Shown here one piece after another: positions 22,940 through 33,298 of a stretch of DNA of 64,000 bases (positions within the stretch are counted from its first letter, which is position 1; each line of letters begins with the position of its first letter). The stretch is from Bacillus sp. CH140a_4T. GTDB taxonomy: Bacteria > Bacillota > Bacilli > Bacillales > Bacillaceae_G. The DNA lies in the NCBI RefSeq assembly GCF_008923725.1, contig NZ_WBPF01000013.1, positions 1,070,529 through 1,134,528 on the forward strand, in the 5' to 3' direction. The notes beneath the pieces are model-generated. The model made no database searches, was not told where the DNA came from, and saw only the letters and a program-made list of their open reading frames with translations. A program made the translations under genes and the position numbers.

Positions 22940-24910
22940 ATGACATTTTGGCAATTTGCATTTAAAAATGTAACGCGCAACTCAAGAGCTTATTTTGCCT
23001 ACTTTGTAAGTAGTGCCTTTTCCATTGCCGTTTTCTTTTCATTTGCCGTTTATTTATTCCATCCGAAATTACAAAATTTCACTATGATAAATGAAGTTTC
23101 AGGATTAATGATATTTTCAGAAGTAGTAATTGTATTCTTCTCTTTCTTCTTTTTACTATATTCCATCGGTACTTTCTTAAAAGTCCGGAAAAAGCAATTT
23201 GGCGTATTAACTGTTTTAGGAATATCTAAAAAACAATTACACCGTCTCGTCTTCATGGAAAATATGTTAATCGGTATTTTATCTATCTTTTTCGGCATGC
23301 AGTTTGGGCTTGTCTTTTCGCAATTTTTCTTATTAGTGACAGCAAAAATCACGCACGTGCCAGGCATATATTTATACTTGCCTACAAATGCTTTCATTTT
23401 AACAACAATTGTTTTTCTTAGCCTTTTTATCGTTGTATCTACATTTACACCAATGCTCATTCGAACGAAAAAAACAGTGCATCTTTTAAAAGCAAATGGC
23501 GGGAAGCAAAAAGAACGAAAGCCGTCCATACTCATTTCTTTATTTGGTGCTACATGTTTATTAGGTGGCTACGCTTTAGCTAGTAAACCAACATACTTCG
23601 TATCAATAAGCCCACAAATAGGGATGGTCTACATGTTCTCTAGTATTTTTGTTATTCCGGCACTCGTTTCAATTGGAACGTATTTCTTCTTTTCACAAAT
23701 TAGCTTCTTGCTCATTCATATTTTAAAAAAGAGAAGAAAATTTTATATGAAACGGATTAATATGCTCTGGATTTCTGATTTAGCTAGTCGCATTCGATCC
23801 AATATTAATATGCTTTTTGTTGTAGCAATGCTATCTACAATTGCTTTTACGATGATCACATTTTTATATGGATTCGGGAAATTTATGAAACTTGATGTTG
23901 AACGAAATTCACCATTCGCATTTTCTTATTTCTCATATGATGAAAATCCATTTACTTCTCAGCACTTAAATTGGCTCGAAAAGCATTTACAAAATGAGAA
24001 ATTTTCTTACGATAAAATTAAAGTAGCTCTATATGATACACCTATAAAATCAGAAAACAGCACAGAAACTTATGGTGGCACATATGCCATCAAACAAAGT
24101 GACTATAATAAGCTCGCTACGTCATTACAATTACAAAAACTATTTATGAATGACAATGAAACATATGTATTATTTGGAGCGTCATATGTCCCATTGTTTA
24201 GTGCATTCGATCCAAATTACAATAGAACACATATTACACTCGCTAATACGAATGATAAGCTACAAATAAAAGGGACCATAGTAGATAATGCGCTCCCATC
24301 TACTTTTACTTATGAAACGTTAGTAGTACCTGATTCTGTCGTTAACAATTTGCCAAGTAATACACAACATGTAACAGCCTATAATTACAACGTAGAAAAC
24401 TGGGGGCATACATATGCTATTGCGGATGAGTTTGTAAAACGGACAGATAAAGACCGTGCGAGTATGAAGCATGAAGGACCTATCTTCCGCGTTTTCGAAT
24501 CGAGCAACTCCCTATACCGGATCAAATCTGGCAGTGCTTCCTACTTCCTAATTGGAACGTTCCTCGGAATTATTTTCTTTATTGGTGCTGGTAGCGTACT
24601 GTACTTCCGGATGTATACAGATTTAACGAATGAGCAAGAAAAGTATGTAACGATTACGAAGATTGGTTTAACAGAATCAGAAATGAAACGTTCTGCGACC
24701 ATTCAACTTGGAATCTTATTTTTCGTTCCATACATTATGGCTTCTATTCATACAATGTTTGCAACGAAGATGCTACAAGATGTTATCAATTTATCACTAT
24801 TCGCTGAAATTACAGTTGTACTTGTCATTTTTGGAACGGTTGAAATTATCTTCTTTCTATTAATTCGTTCACTTTATATGCAAAAATTAACGCAACATAT
24901 TAAGTTTTAA
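22940..24910 (+). CDS. BceB-type permease, paralogue 1
   Basis: 656 residues starting MTFWQFAFKNVTRNSRAY, ten predicted helices, with RKKQFGVLTVLGISKKQLHR after the second helix, an extracellular domain at about 320-520, and a C-terminal EQEKYVTITKIGLTESEMKRS coupling region. Very similar to the next gene along its length, least so in the extracellular part. It precedes the only ATPase gene of the unit and must share it or a distant one. Confidence 0.9.
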   Translation: MTFWQFAFKNVTRNSRAYFAYFVSSAFSIAVFFSFAVYLFHPKLQNFTMINEVSGLMIFSEVVIVFFSFFFLLYSIGTFLKVRKKQFGVLTVLGISKKQLHRLVFMENMLIGILSIFFGMQFGLVFSQFFLLVTAKITHVPGIYLYLPTNAFILTTIVFLSLFIVVSTFTPMLIRTKKTVHLLKANGGKQKERKPSILISLFGATCLLGGYALASKPTYFVSISPQIGMVYMFSSIFVIPALVSIGTYFFFSQISFLLIHILKKRRKFYMKRINMLWISDLASRIRSNINMLFVVAMLSTIAFTMITFLYGFGKFMKLDVERNSPFAFSYFSYDENPFTSQHLNWLEKHLQNEKFSYDKIKVALYDTPIKSENSTETYGGTYAIKQSDYNKLATSLQLQKLFMNDNETYVLFGASYVPLFSAFDPNYNRTHITLANTNDKLQIKGTIVDNALPSTFTYETLVVPDSVVNNLPSNTQHVTAYNYNVENWGHTYAIADEFVKRTDKDRASMKHEGPIFRVFESSNSLYRIKSGSASYFLIGTFLGIIFFIGAGSVLYFRMYTDLTNEQEKYVTITKIGLTESEMKRSATIQLGILFFVPYIMASIHTMFATKMLQDVINLSLFAEITVVLVIFGTVEIIFFLLIRSLYMQKLTQHIKF

Positions 24911-24917
24911 AAAATAA

Positions 24918-24953
24918 AAAGAGTATGAGGAAAACTCTCCTCATACTCCTTTC
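24918..24953 (+). terminator. Hairpin between permease 1 and permease 2
   Basis: GAGTATGAGG (24921-24930) pairs with CCTCATACTC (24939-24948). The following T tract is weak (CTTTC), so it may attenuate rather than stop transcription. Its stem resembles the 22861 hairpin. Confidence 0.55.
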
Positions 24954-24982
24954 ACATTAACTCTATTAGGAGGTTTAGGTGA

Positions 24983-26938
24983 ATGACATTTTGGCAGTTT
25001 GCATTTAAAAACGTGACCCGGAACGCCAGAGCTTATTTCGCCTATTTTGTAAGCAGTGCGTTTTCCATCGCAATTTTTTTCTCATTTGCAGTTTATTTAT
25101 TTCATCCTAAATTGCATATGACAGACGTGAATGTTGCTCTGAACATATTAATGACACTTTCAGAAGTTGTCATTGTATTCTTTTCGTTTTTCTTTTTACT
25201 ATATTCAATCGGTACTTTCTTAAAAGTACGAAAAAAGCAATTCGGGATTTTAACAGTACTTGGCATATCTCAAAAGCAATTAAAGAGACTCGTATTTCTA
25301 GAAAACATGCTAATTGGTGTTCTTTCCATATTTTTCGGTATTCAACTTGGACTTGTCTTCTCACAGTTCTTTTTATTAGTTACCGCAAAAATTACACATG
25401 TGCCTGGTTTATATTTATATTGGCCTACAAGTGCCATTATTTTAACTATGATCGTCTTTCTAGGACTCTTCATTCTCGTCTCATCTTTTACGCCGATGCT
25501 CATTCGGACGAGAAAGGCTGTACGTCTTTTAAAAGAAGGAACACAACAAAAAGAAAGAAAAGCATCCGTACTCATCTCTCTATTCGGTGCGACATGTTTA
25601 ATAACTGGATATGCATTAGCGGCAAATCCGTTATATTTTATGTCCCTAGGTGATATGATTGGAATCCTATATGCCGTCTCTAGCATATTTGTCATTCCTT
25701 CACTTGTTGCAGCTGGAACATATTTTTTCTTTTCACAAATTAGTTTTTTACTCATTCGTATATTAAAAACGCGAAGAACATTTTATATGAAGCGTACGAA
25801 TATGCTTTGGATTTCTGATTTAGCAGCGCGCATTCGGACAAATATTAATATGCTCTTTATTGTAGCGATGTTATCGACGCTCGCTTTTACAATGATTACA
25901 TTCTTATACGGTTTTGGGAAATTTACGAAATTTGATGCAATAAGACAAAACCCTTTCCCTTTTACGTATTTATCACATACTGAAAATACGTTAGCGGATG
26001 AACATTTAAATTGGTTAGAACAAAAATTTAATGAAGAGCACTTTACTTATAAAAAAATTAAAACGGATATATATGAAGTATCTTCGGCAGAAGAGAACCA
26101 AAAGCCCTATTATGCAATTAAACAAAGTGATTACAATATACTTGCTAAGGCGTTAAACTGGGAACATCTCAACGTAAAAAATAATGAATCTTATATCCTT
26201 ATGAAAGACATAAATGATCAATTCATTGGCACAATTTATGATACGGAAAGGAAAGATATTCTTACACTTACTCAAAACAGCCTACAGCTACAAGTAAAAG
26301 AATATAAAAATTATAGCCCTTTCTCAAATAGCTTAATACCACAATTACTCATACTATCTGATAAGAATGTAGAAGCATTATCAACCGTTTCAAAACAGAT
26401 GAGTGTGTATAGCTTTACAGTTAACGATTGGGAAAAAGCACATAACATTGGTTCGGCATTTATTACAAAAATTGATAATGATAATGAAGCAATTAAGGCT
26501 GAGCACCCACCATTCCATGCAAGTGAAGCGAGCGATTCTCTATACACAACAAAACTAAATGTCGCTTCATTCTTCTTAATTGGTACTTTCTTAGGTGTTA
26601 TTTTCTTTATCGGCGCTGGCAGTGTTCTTTACTTCAGGATGTATACAGATTTAACAAATGAGCAAGAAAAGTATGTAACGATTACAAAAATCGGTTTAAC
26701 AGAAGCCGAAATGAAACGATCTGCTACCATTCAACTTGCGATTCTTTTCTTTGTTCCATACATTATGGCATCAATCCATACGATGTTTGCGACAAAAATG
26801 TTGCAAGAAATATTACATCTCTCGTTCTTCGCTGAGATTACAGTCGTACTCATGATTTTTGGAACAGTTGAAATTTTATTTTTCCTTTTAATTCGTTCCT
26901 TCTATATGCAAAAATTATCACAACACATTAAGTTTTAA
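24983..26938 (+). CDS. BceB-type permease, paralogue 2
   Basis: 651 residues, a tandem duplicate of the preceding permease: same MTFWQFAFKNVTRNARAY start, same membrane layout and same EQEKYVTITKIGLTEAEMKRS segment. The extracellular domain (about 320-520) has diverged most, as expected if it recognises a different peptide. AGGAGG lies nine bases upstream. It is followed 18 bp later by the ATPase gene. Confidence 0.9.
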   Translation: MTFWQFAFKNVTRNARAYFAYFVSSAFSIAIFFSFAVYLFHPKLHMTDVNVALNILMTLSEVVIVFFSFFFLLYSIGTFLKVRKKQFGILTVLGISQKQLKRLVFLENMLIGVLSIFFGIQLGLVFSQFFLLVTAKITHVPGLYLYWPTSAIILTMIVFLGLFILVSSFTPMLIRTRKAVRLLKEGTQQKERKASVLISLFGATCLITGYALAANPLYFMSLGDMIGILYAVSSIFVIPSLVAAGTYFFFSQISFLLIRILKTRRTFYMKRTNMLWISDLAARIRTNINMLFIVAMLSTLAFTMITFLYGFGKFTKFDAIRQNPFPFTYLSHTENTLADEHLNWLEQKFNEEHFTYKKIKTDIYEVSSAEENQKPYYAIKQSDYNILAKALNWEHLNVKNNESYILMKDINDQFIGTIYDTERKDILTLTQNSLQLQVKEYKNYSPFSNSLIPQLLILSDKNVEALSTVSKQMSVYSFTVNDWEKAHNIGSAFITKIDNDNEAIKAEHPPFHASEASDSLYTTKLNVASFFLIGTFLGVIFFIGAGSVLYFRMYTDLTNEQEKYVTITKIGLTEAEMKRSATIQLAILFFVPYIMASIHTMFATKMLQEILHLSFFAEITVVLMIFGTVEILFFLLIRSFYMQKLSQHIKF

Positions 26939-26956
26939 GATAGAAAGGTGATTACT

Positions 26957-27709
26957 ATGGAAGAAGTTTTACACATAAAAAACGTCTCAAAAGTGTATGA
27001 GGGAAAAGTCCCTCATACTGCTTTAAAAAATATAAATTTACATGTAGATAAAGGGGAATTTGTCGCTATCATGGGACCATCAGGGAGCGGTAAATCTACG
27101 TTTTTAAACGTTATCTCTACAATTGATTCCCCTACTTCTGGTGATGTCGTTATTAACGGAAAAAAACCACACACATTTCGTAGAGAGAAGTTAGCTATTT
27201 TCCGTCGCCAAGAGTTAGGATTTGTTTTCCAAAACTTTAACCTACTAGACACACTGACAATCGGTGAAAATATCGTACTACCTTTAACATTAGATAATGT
27301 TCCATTAAAAGAAATGGACGAAAAACTTGATAACATTTCAAAAAAACTTGGCATTGATCATATTTTAGACAAACGTATTTTTGAAGTTTCTGGAGGACAA
27401 GCACAGCGTACCGCAGTAGCACGTGCTGTTATTCATCACCCGTCACTTCTACTTGCCGATGAACCAACAGGAAACTTAGATTCAAAAGCGGCAATTGATG
27501 TAATGGAGTTATTTACGAAATTAAATAAAGAAGAAGATGCAACGATTTTAATGGTTACGCACGATCCATTTGCAGCAAGTTATTGTAACCGCGTCATTTT
27601 CATTAAAGACGGCGAGCTTTACAACGAACTTCACCGCGGATTATATCGCGAGAAGTTTTATCAAGAAATATTAGATGTTTTAGCATTATTAGGAGGAAGA
27701 CGTGGATGA
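26957..27709 (+). CDS. BceA-type ABC ATPase
   Basis: 250 residues. Walker A GPSGSGKST, signature VSGGQAQRTA, Walker B LLADEPTGNLDSKAA, switch MVTHD. It is the only ATPase in a cluster with three permeases. ATG 26957 follows GAAAGGTG; a GTG at 26948 lies within that site. Its stop overlaps the third permease start (ATGA), marking permease 3 as its closest partner. Confidence 0.93.
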   Translation: MEEVLHIKNVSKVYEGKVPHTALKNINLHVDKGEFVAIMGPSGSGKSTFLNVISTIDSPTSGDVVINGKKPHTFRREKLAIFRRQELGFVFQNFNLLDTLTIGENIVLPLTLDNVPLKEMDEKLDNISKKLGIDHILDKRIFEVSGGQAQRTAVARAVIHHPSLLLADEPTGNLDSKAAIDVMELFTKLNKEEDATILMVTHDPFAASYCNRVIFIKDGELYNELHRGLYREKFYQEILDVLALLGGRRG

Positions 27710-29706
27710 CATTTTGGCAATTTGCATTTAAAAATGTCTCTCGTAATTCTAAAGCATATTTCGCTTATTTTTTAAGTAGCGCATTTTCTATCATGGTTTT
27801 CTTTTCATTTACTGTATATGCGTATCATCCGCGCCTACAAAGTGTACAAAGCTTTCAAGAACGTGATCCTCTAATGAACTTAGCTAGTACGGCACAGCTT
27901 GTAATCGTTATGTTCTCGTTCTTCTTTCTCTTATATTCGATTGGAACATTTTTAAATGTACGGAAGCAACAATTTGGGATACTCACTATTCTTGGGATCT
28001 CACAGAGACAATTAAAAAGACTGTTATTTACCGAAAACATGATTATTGGGATATTATCTATCTTTATCGGAATACAAGGTGGCCTTGTATTCTCTAACTT
28101 TTTCTTATTAGTTACTTCGAAATTAACAGGTGCGAAAGGTCTCTATTTATATTGGCCAACAGAAGCAATCATCGTTATAACAAAAGCAATCATCGTTACA
28201 ACCGTAACGTTTATCATTTTATTTTTCATCGTTTCTACGTTTACACCGATGTTCATTCGTACTCGTAAAACAGTCCATCTTATTAAAGGTAATAAGAAAA
28301 TAACAGCTGAAAAAAGACCATCTATACTCATCTCTTTATTCGCTTTAATTTGTTTGGGCCTATGCTATTATATTGCCGGTTACCCGCGAGGCTACATAAC
28401 AGAAGAAAATGTAAAAAATGGATCTGTCTTCTTTATTATGTTATCTATTTTGCCGCTCGTAGTAGTTGGGACATATTTATTCTTTTCACAAACATTTCTT
28501 CTTTTTATCTATATTTTAAAGAAGCGTAGAAAATTTTATTTGAAACAAATAAATATGTTATGGATTTCAGATTTAGTTGCTCGTACTCGCAGTAATATTA
28601 ATGTACTCTTTATCGTTTCTATGCTATCTGCACTTGCATTTACGATTATTATTGGATTATTTGCTGCGAATAATAATACGAAAGCATCGATATTAGAACG
28701 ATATCCTACTCCCTTCACATATACATCAGAAGGCAATAATTCACTTGAGCAAAAGCACATTACTACCATTGAAACCGAGCTTACAAATAGCAATTTCGAT
28801 TACAAAAAATATAAATTTACAGTATTAAAAGATACAGCTGCAAAAGAAGACATTATGCTTATGAAAATGAGTAATTATAACGCAATTGCTAAACAATTGC
28901 AGAGACCAGAAATAACGCTAGATTCTACACAAGTTTATATTATTTCCCGTCACTCGCCAGAGCTCTTAAATCTTGTCTCAAATCCATTTGCAAAACAAAA
29001 TAAACTGACAATCGGATCTAATAAAAAGGAATTTCATATTAAAGGATTTATTAATAAAGGGATAGAACCATCATTTGCATTTCCCTATATAATTGTTATA
29101 CAGGATTCTGTGATTGATAATATGATTCCTCACATTGAAACAACCACAGTTTATAACTACTTCGTTGAAAACTGGGAAAACGCAATTGTTCCAACGAAAA
29201 ATATATTAAAAAATATTAGTAATGACACCGAAAAAATTTACGAAGCACATAAAGACGATAAACATGCTTCTCCCGTCCCTTTCAGCATATATACGGCTAC
29301 CGATGAACTCATTCACAGTAAAGAAAATGCAGTTGCTCAATTCTTTATTTGGGCATTTCTTGGCTTTATTTTCTTTATCGGTGCTGCTAGTGTTTTATAC
29401 TTCCGTATGTATAATGACTTAACAACTGAAAGACAAAAGTATATTACGATTACAAAGCTTGGCTTAACTGAATCAGAAATGTTTCGCTCTGCAACGATTC
29501 AATTAGGAATTTTATTTTTCGTTCCTTACATCGTTGCTGGTGTTCACACGTTATTTGCAGTTAAGTTTTTACAAGGCATGTTTTCTTTCTCGTTACTTAA
29601 AGAAACATGTATCGTACTCACTTTATTCGGGATTATCGAGATTATTTTCTTCTTCTTAATCCGCTCTCTTTACATCAATAAGTTATCACAGCACATTAAA
29701 ATATGA
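27706..29706 (+). CDS. BceB-type permease, paralogue 3
   Basis: 666 residues, starting MTFWQFAFKNVSRNSKAY. Same ten-helix plan as the two upstream paralogues but more diverged, with a duplicated-looking IIVITKAIIVTTV stretch near residue 150 and a distinct extracellular domain. Overlaps the ATPase gene by four bases, so these two form the canonical A-B pair; permeases 1 and 2 look like later additions or alternative partners. Confidence 0.9.
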   Translation: MTFWQFAFKNVSRNSKAYFAYFLSSAFSIMVFFSFTVYAYHPRLQSVQSFQERDPLMNLASTAQLVIVMFSFFFLLYSIGTFLNVRKQQFGILTILGISQRQLKRLLFTENMIIGILSIFIGIQGGLVFSNFFLLVTSKLTGAKGLYLYWPTEAIIVITKAIIVTTVTFIILFFIVSTFTPMFIRTRKTVHLIKGNKKITAEKRPSILISLFALICLGLCYYIAGYPRGYITEENVKNGSVFFIMLSILPLVVVGTYLFFSQTFLLFIYILKKRRKFYLKQINMLWISDLVARTRSNINVLFIVSMLSALAFTIIIGLFAANNNTKASILERYPTPFTYTSEGNNSLEQKHITTIETELTNSNFDYKKYKFTVLKDTAAKEDIMLMKMSNYNAIAKQLQRPEITLDSTQVYIISRHSPELLNLVSNPFAKQNKLTIGSNKKEFHIKGFINKGIEPSFAFPYIIVIQDSVIDNMIPHIETTTVYNYFVENWENAIVPTKNILKNISNDTEKIYEAHKDDKHASPVPFSIYTATDELIHSKENAVAQFFIWAFLGFIFFIGAASVLYFRMYNDLTTERQKYITITKLGLTESEMFRSATIQLGILFFVPYIVAGVHTLFAVKFLQGMFSFSLLKETCIVLTLFGIIEIIFFFLIRSLYINKLSQHIKI

Positions 29707-29708
29707 AT

Positions 29709-29743
29709 AAAATAGCCTTGTGCAATATGCACAAGGCTATTTT
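29709..29743. terminator. Strong bidirectional terminator after the Bce-like cluster
   Basis: AAAATAGCCTTGTGCA (29709-29724) pairs perfectly with TGCACAAGGCTATTTT (29728-29743), between convergent genes. Confidence 0.88.
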
Positions 29744-29760
29744 CAATAGTTTTTAAATAA

Positions 29761-29952
29761 TTAGCAGCAATATCCACCATAGCCGCCAGCATAACCGCCG
29801 TAACCACCATAACCACAAGAACCGCCACCGCCGAAGCAGCTAGCACCGATGATGATTAATAAAATAAACAATACGATTAGAAGCGCAAAACCGCCACCGC
29901 ATCCTTTTCTACGGTTACAATCATCATGTCTGTGTTCATAATTTTCGCCCAT
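29761..29952 (-). CDS. YjcZ-family glycine-rich small protein
   Basis: 63 residues: a polar His/Asp/Arg start, a single helix FALLIVLFILLIIIGAS, then a Gly/Tyr tail of GGYGG-type repeats ending YCC. This is the layout of the YjcZ/YhcM sporulation-associated family, often abundant in Bacillus genomes. AAGGAGG lies nine bases before the ATG. Function unknown. Confidence 0.82.
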   Translation of the reverse strand: MGENYEHRHDDCNRRKGCGGGFALLIVLFILLIIIGASCFGGGGSCGYGGYGGYAGGYGGYCC

Positions 29953-30091
29953 TACTCTATTCCTCCTTTAGTATCATTCATAACAAGTTCACCTTGCTCT
30001 AAATGAGGGGATTCCATTTATAGTATGTTTTCAGGGCGAATAGGAAGCTTGGCTTACGTAAAAACGGGCTTGTTTTTAGAAATGGGCTTCA

Positions 30092-30122
30092 TCAAAAAAA
30101 GATACCAATTAAGGTATCTTTT
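30092..30122 (-). terminator. Terminator of the gntP-like gene
   Basis: AAAAGATACC (30097-30106) pairs with GGTATCTTTT (30113-30122), followed on the complement by a T run. Confidence 0.82.
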
Positions 30123-31447
30123 AAATAAACATATTCAATAAAAGCACAAAACCAAATGCAATAAATGATAACAATGTCTCGAGTACCGTCCACGTTTTAA
30201 ACGTTTCCTTCACCGTTAATCCTAAATACTCTTTTACAAGCCAGAACCCTGCATCATTTACGTGAGAAAACATTAATGATCCTGCACCCGTTGCAATAAC
30301 AAGCAACTCCAAATTTACACCAGACATGTGCTGAATAACAGGTGAAACAATACCTGCTGCTGTCGTTAATGCGACTGTCGCTGAACCTGTTGCAATTCGA
30401 ATTAATCCAGCTACCATGAAAGCTAATACAATTGGTGATAACGATATATGTTCTGCCATTTGTGCAATCGCCGTTCCAACGCCGCTCTCAATTAATATTT
30501 GTTTAAATCCACCGCCTGCACCAATAATTAAAATAATGGAACCGACCGGTAATAAACTTTCGTCCGTTAATTTTTTAATGACCTTTTTATTAATTCCTTG
30601 TCTTATTCCAAGTAAATAAAACGCTGCGAAACATGAAATAAGTAAAGCAATTACTGGACTTCCTATAAATACAAAAAATTCAGTCATCTTTTTTCGGTAA
30701 TGAAATATATGGTGCAACTACTGATAAAATCATTAATACAACTGGTAATAAAATAATAAAAAATGAAACTTTACGACTCGGTAAATCAGTTGATACAGTC
30801 GTAACTCGAACAAGCTCTGGTTCATTTTCAGGTATAACTCTCTTATGTACCCACTTTGCAAATATCGGTCCTGCGATAATGGCTGCTGGTAACGCGATAA
30901 TTAACGAATATAAAAGTACCTTTCCTAAGTTCGCGTTATAAATACCGATTGCTGTCATCGCCCCTGGATGTGGTGGCACGAGCCCGTGAACAATAGATAA
31001 TCCAGCAATAACAGGTAACGCAATTAATAATATATTTTGCTTCGTCGTTTTCCGAATTGAAATAACAAGTGGTAATAAAATGACGATCCCCACTTCAAAA
31101 AATACTGGAATCCCTATAACAAAACCTGCAAATAACATAGCCCACGGTAGCTTCTTCACACCGAAAAATCGAATAAAGAAATCTGCCACTTGCATGCCAG
31201 CCCCTGAATCGGACATCATTTTTCCTAAAATTGTTCCGAGAGCTAAAATACCGACTAAATGCCCTAGTACACTACCAACACCAGTTTCATAGGCAGTCAC
31301 TATTTTCGTTAAATTCAGTCCAGACATAATAGCTAAAAATAAACTAGCAACTGTTAAACTAATAAATGCATGCCATTTCCACCATGATACCCCTAAAATA
31401 ACAATCGCGATTGCAAGTAACGTGACGATTAATAAGTATATATCCAT
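30121..31447 (-). pseudogene. Gluconate permease (GntP family), frameshifted
   Basis: Two overlapping frames together give a complete GntP-type symporter of about 440 residues. The first (31447 to 30680) ends ...APYISLPKKDD; the second continues at MTEFFVFIGSPVIALL to the normal end LLLNMFI. They meet at a run of six A (30689-30694 on the + strand as T); removing one A joins them. Key segments such as GLVPPHPGAM and the GSATVALTTAAGI loop are intact. It is either a mutation, a sequencing error or a slippage site. The gene lies downstream of a sugar-acid operon whose product it would import. Confidence 0.8.
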
Positions 31448-31528
31448 CTCTCATTCCCCTTACTTTTCCCTCGTATTTATGGACAGTAAACATCCGATTG
31501 GTGTGGGATGAAATTAAAGTTCACTTTA

Positions 31529-31558
31529 TAAAAAAAGAGGGCAAATACCCTCTTTTTT
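31529..31558 (-). terminator. Terminator between gntR-like gene and gntP
   Basis: AAAAAAGAGGG (31531-31541) pairs with CCCTCTTTTTT (31548-31558), abutting the regulator stop. It separates the catabolic genes from the permease. Confidence 0.85.
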
Positions 31559-32282
31559 ATACGTCATAATTCACTACATAATGCTGCATTTCTGTATTGT
31601 AGTAGCCTTCGCTATATTCAATTACTTCGCCAACTTCATCGTAAGAATAGCGCATACGTTTTAATAGCGGTGTCCCCTCTTTTTCACCTAACGCTTCTGC
31701 AACAAAACTAGGAGCGGCTCCGACTGCGAATTCATCTCTGAAATTTTCTAAATGTATGCCTCGGTCTTCCACTAAATCGTAAAGCGATTGCAAGTCAAAG
31801 TCCGATAAATCTGTACTTGCCATGCGTGCTGAGAAATAGTGCGTATAATGAATGTACGGTGCATCATTTAAAGCGTATAGACGCTCAATACGAAAACTCT
31901 CCTTACCGAATAATCGAAATGGCACTGTTCCTTCTTCATTATGAACGACTTCTGCTTTTAACAATTTCTTCTGTACTTTATATCCTTCTTCCACTAACAC
32001 TTCTGTAAATTTCTTACCCTTTGATAATTTTGTCGCAGAAGTATTACGGATGACTTTCGTTCCTTTACCGCTTTTCTTTTCTAAATACCCTTCTTGAACG
32101 AGTTCTTTAATCGCATTTCGTACTGTAATTTTACTCACTTTGAACTCTTCTTCTAACTGCGGTTCGGAAGGAATATTTGTATGAATTGCATATACACCAT
32201 GCAATATTCGATCACGAATAATATTTTTTATTTGTAAATATAATGGACCTCTTTTTCTCGTTACGTTCACCGTTACACCCAC
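31557..32282 (-). CDS. GntR-family (HutC/UTRA) regulator
   Basis: 241 residues from the GTG at 32282, or 237 from the GTG at 32270 (NVTRKRGPLYLQ), which may be the true start; neither has an ideal ribosome binding site. The winged helix (IPSEPQLEEEFKVSKITVRNAIKEL) is followed from about 90 by a UTRA ligand domain (FRIERLYALNDAPYIHYTHYF). It overlaps the sugar kinase stop by one base and ends the catabolic operon, so it probably senses a pathway metabolite such as a phosphorylated sugar acid. Confidence 0.9.
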   Translation of the reverse strand: MGVTVNVTRKRGPLYLQIKNIIRDRILHGVYAIHTNIPSEPQLEEEFKVSKITVRNAIKELVQEGYLEKKSGKGTKVIRNTSATKLSKGKKFTEVLVEEGYKVQKKLLKAEVVHNEEGTVPFRLFGKESFRIERLYALNDAPYIHYTHYFSARMASTDLSDFDLQSLYDLVEDRGIHLENFRDEFAVGAAPSFVAEALGEKEGTPLLKRMRYSYDEVGEVIEYSEGYYNTEMQHYVVNYDV

Positions 32283-33298
32283 TACCTTTCTACATCACCT
32301 ACTGATGCCGTCATTGCCCGAAGTATATCTTTCTCTGATGACATTGGCGTATCACCGACGATTGTATGTGCAAGCATTCCAGCTGCTGACGCAAATGAAA
32401 CAGCTTTCTCTGGTGCAAACTCTTCTATCTCGCCATGAATAATCCCGCTCGTATAAGCATCTCCAGCACCTATTCTATCATATACAGAAAACGTAAGTGT
32501 TTTTGCAAAAGTGAACGCACCATCTTTACATATAAACCCGCGAAGTGAGTGTGTATTATCACTATTAATAGAGCGATGTGTACCAGCAATTGTAGCGATA
32601 TGATATGTTTCAGCAACCTTTGGAATAAGGTCAACAAGTTGCGCCTCTCGCTCTGTCTCTTCTGTTTTCATTCCAAGAACGAACATTGCATCTTTTTCGT
32701 TCATCATAACGATATCAGCAAGAGCTAACATTTCTTCATAGTGCGGTTTCGCCTGCTCATATCCATCTTCTCCCCAAAGAGATGGACGATAATTGCAATC
32801 AAAAACAACAGTGCCTCCGCTTTCTTTAACTGCTTTCGCTAAAGATTTCATATGATGTCGCACCTTATCATTCATCGCAAGTGTAATCCCGCAAAAATGA
32901 ACGATATCAATTTCCTTGGCGATTTCTTCAAATTGATACACCTCTTCACATGCTGTATTGAAGCTACTTTCTAATCGATTCGAATATGTAACGCGGCTTG
33001 CACGTGCTCCAAATCCATTTTCTAAAAAGTACATGCCGACATATTTACCGCCTCTTGAAATAAACGGCGCCTGAATGCCTAACTTTTGAATATGTGATAC
33101 CGCAGCATCCCCAACAGAGTTCTCTGGTAAAGTTGAAATAAGAAAGCCTTCATGCCCTAGATGAGAAAGTGCTGCTGCAACGTTCACACCTGTACCAGAA
33201 AATGAGTAATGTAACGTGTTAGCTTGCGATAACAATTCATATCCTGGTACTTGCAGACGCATCATTACTTCGCCAAATGCTGCAATTTTCTTACGCAT
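32282..33298 (-). CDS. PfkB-family sugar kinase (2-keto-3-deoxygluconate kinase-like)
   Basis: 338 residues with the ribokinase fold: GEVMMRL at the start, GTGVNVAAALSHLG, and the C-terminal anion-hole signature DRIGAGDAYTSGI carrying the catalytic Asp. In this context it would phosphorylate 2-keto-3-deoxygluconate or a similar acid to feed the adjacent aldolase. Its start lies inside the 3' end of the aldolase gene, with ATG 33298 overlapping the aldolase stop by eight bases, implying coupling since no strong site is visible. Confidence 0.85.
   Translation of the reverse strand: MRKKIAAFGEVMMRLQVPGYELLSQANTLHYSFSGTGVNVAAALSHLGHEGFLISTLPENSVGDAAVSHIQKLGIQAPFISRGGKYVGMYFLENGFGARASRVTYSNRLESSFNTACEEVYQFEEIAKEIDIVHFCGITLAMNDKVRHHMKSLAKAVKESGGTVVFDCNYRPSLWGEDGYEQAKPHYEEMLALADIVMMNEKDAMFVLGMKTEETEREAQLVDLIPKVAETYHIATIAGTHRSINSDNTHSLRGFICKDGAFTFAKTLTFSVYDRIGAGDAYTSGIIHGEIEEFAPEKAVSFASAAGMLAHTIVGDTPMSSEKDILRAMTASVGDVER

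Noticed and set aside
30688-30695. Programmed -1 frameshift at AAAAAAG in gntP
   Set aside because: The heptamer is not in the phase needed for -1 slippage, and the frames require a net +1 shift; transcript slippage or mutation is simpler.
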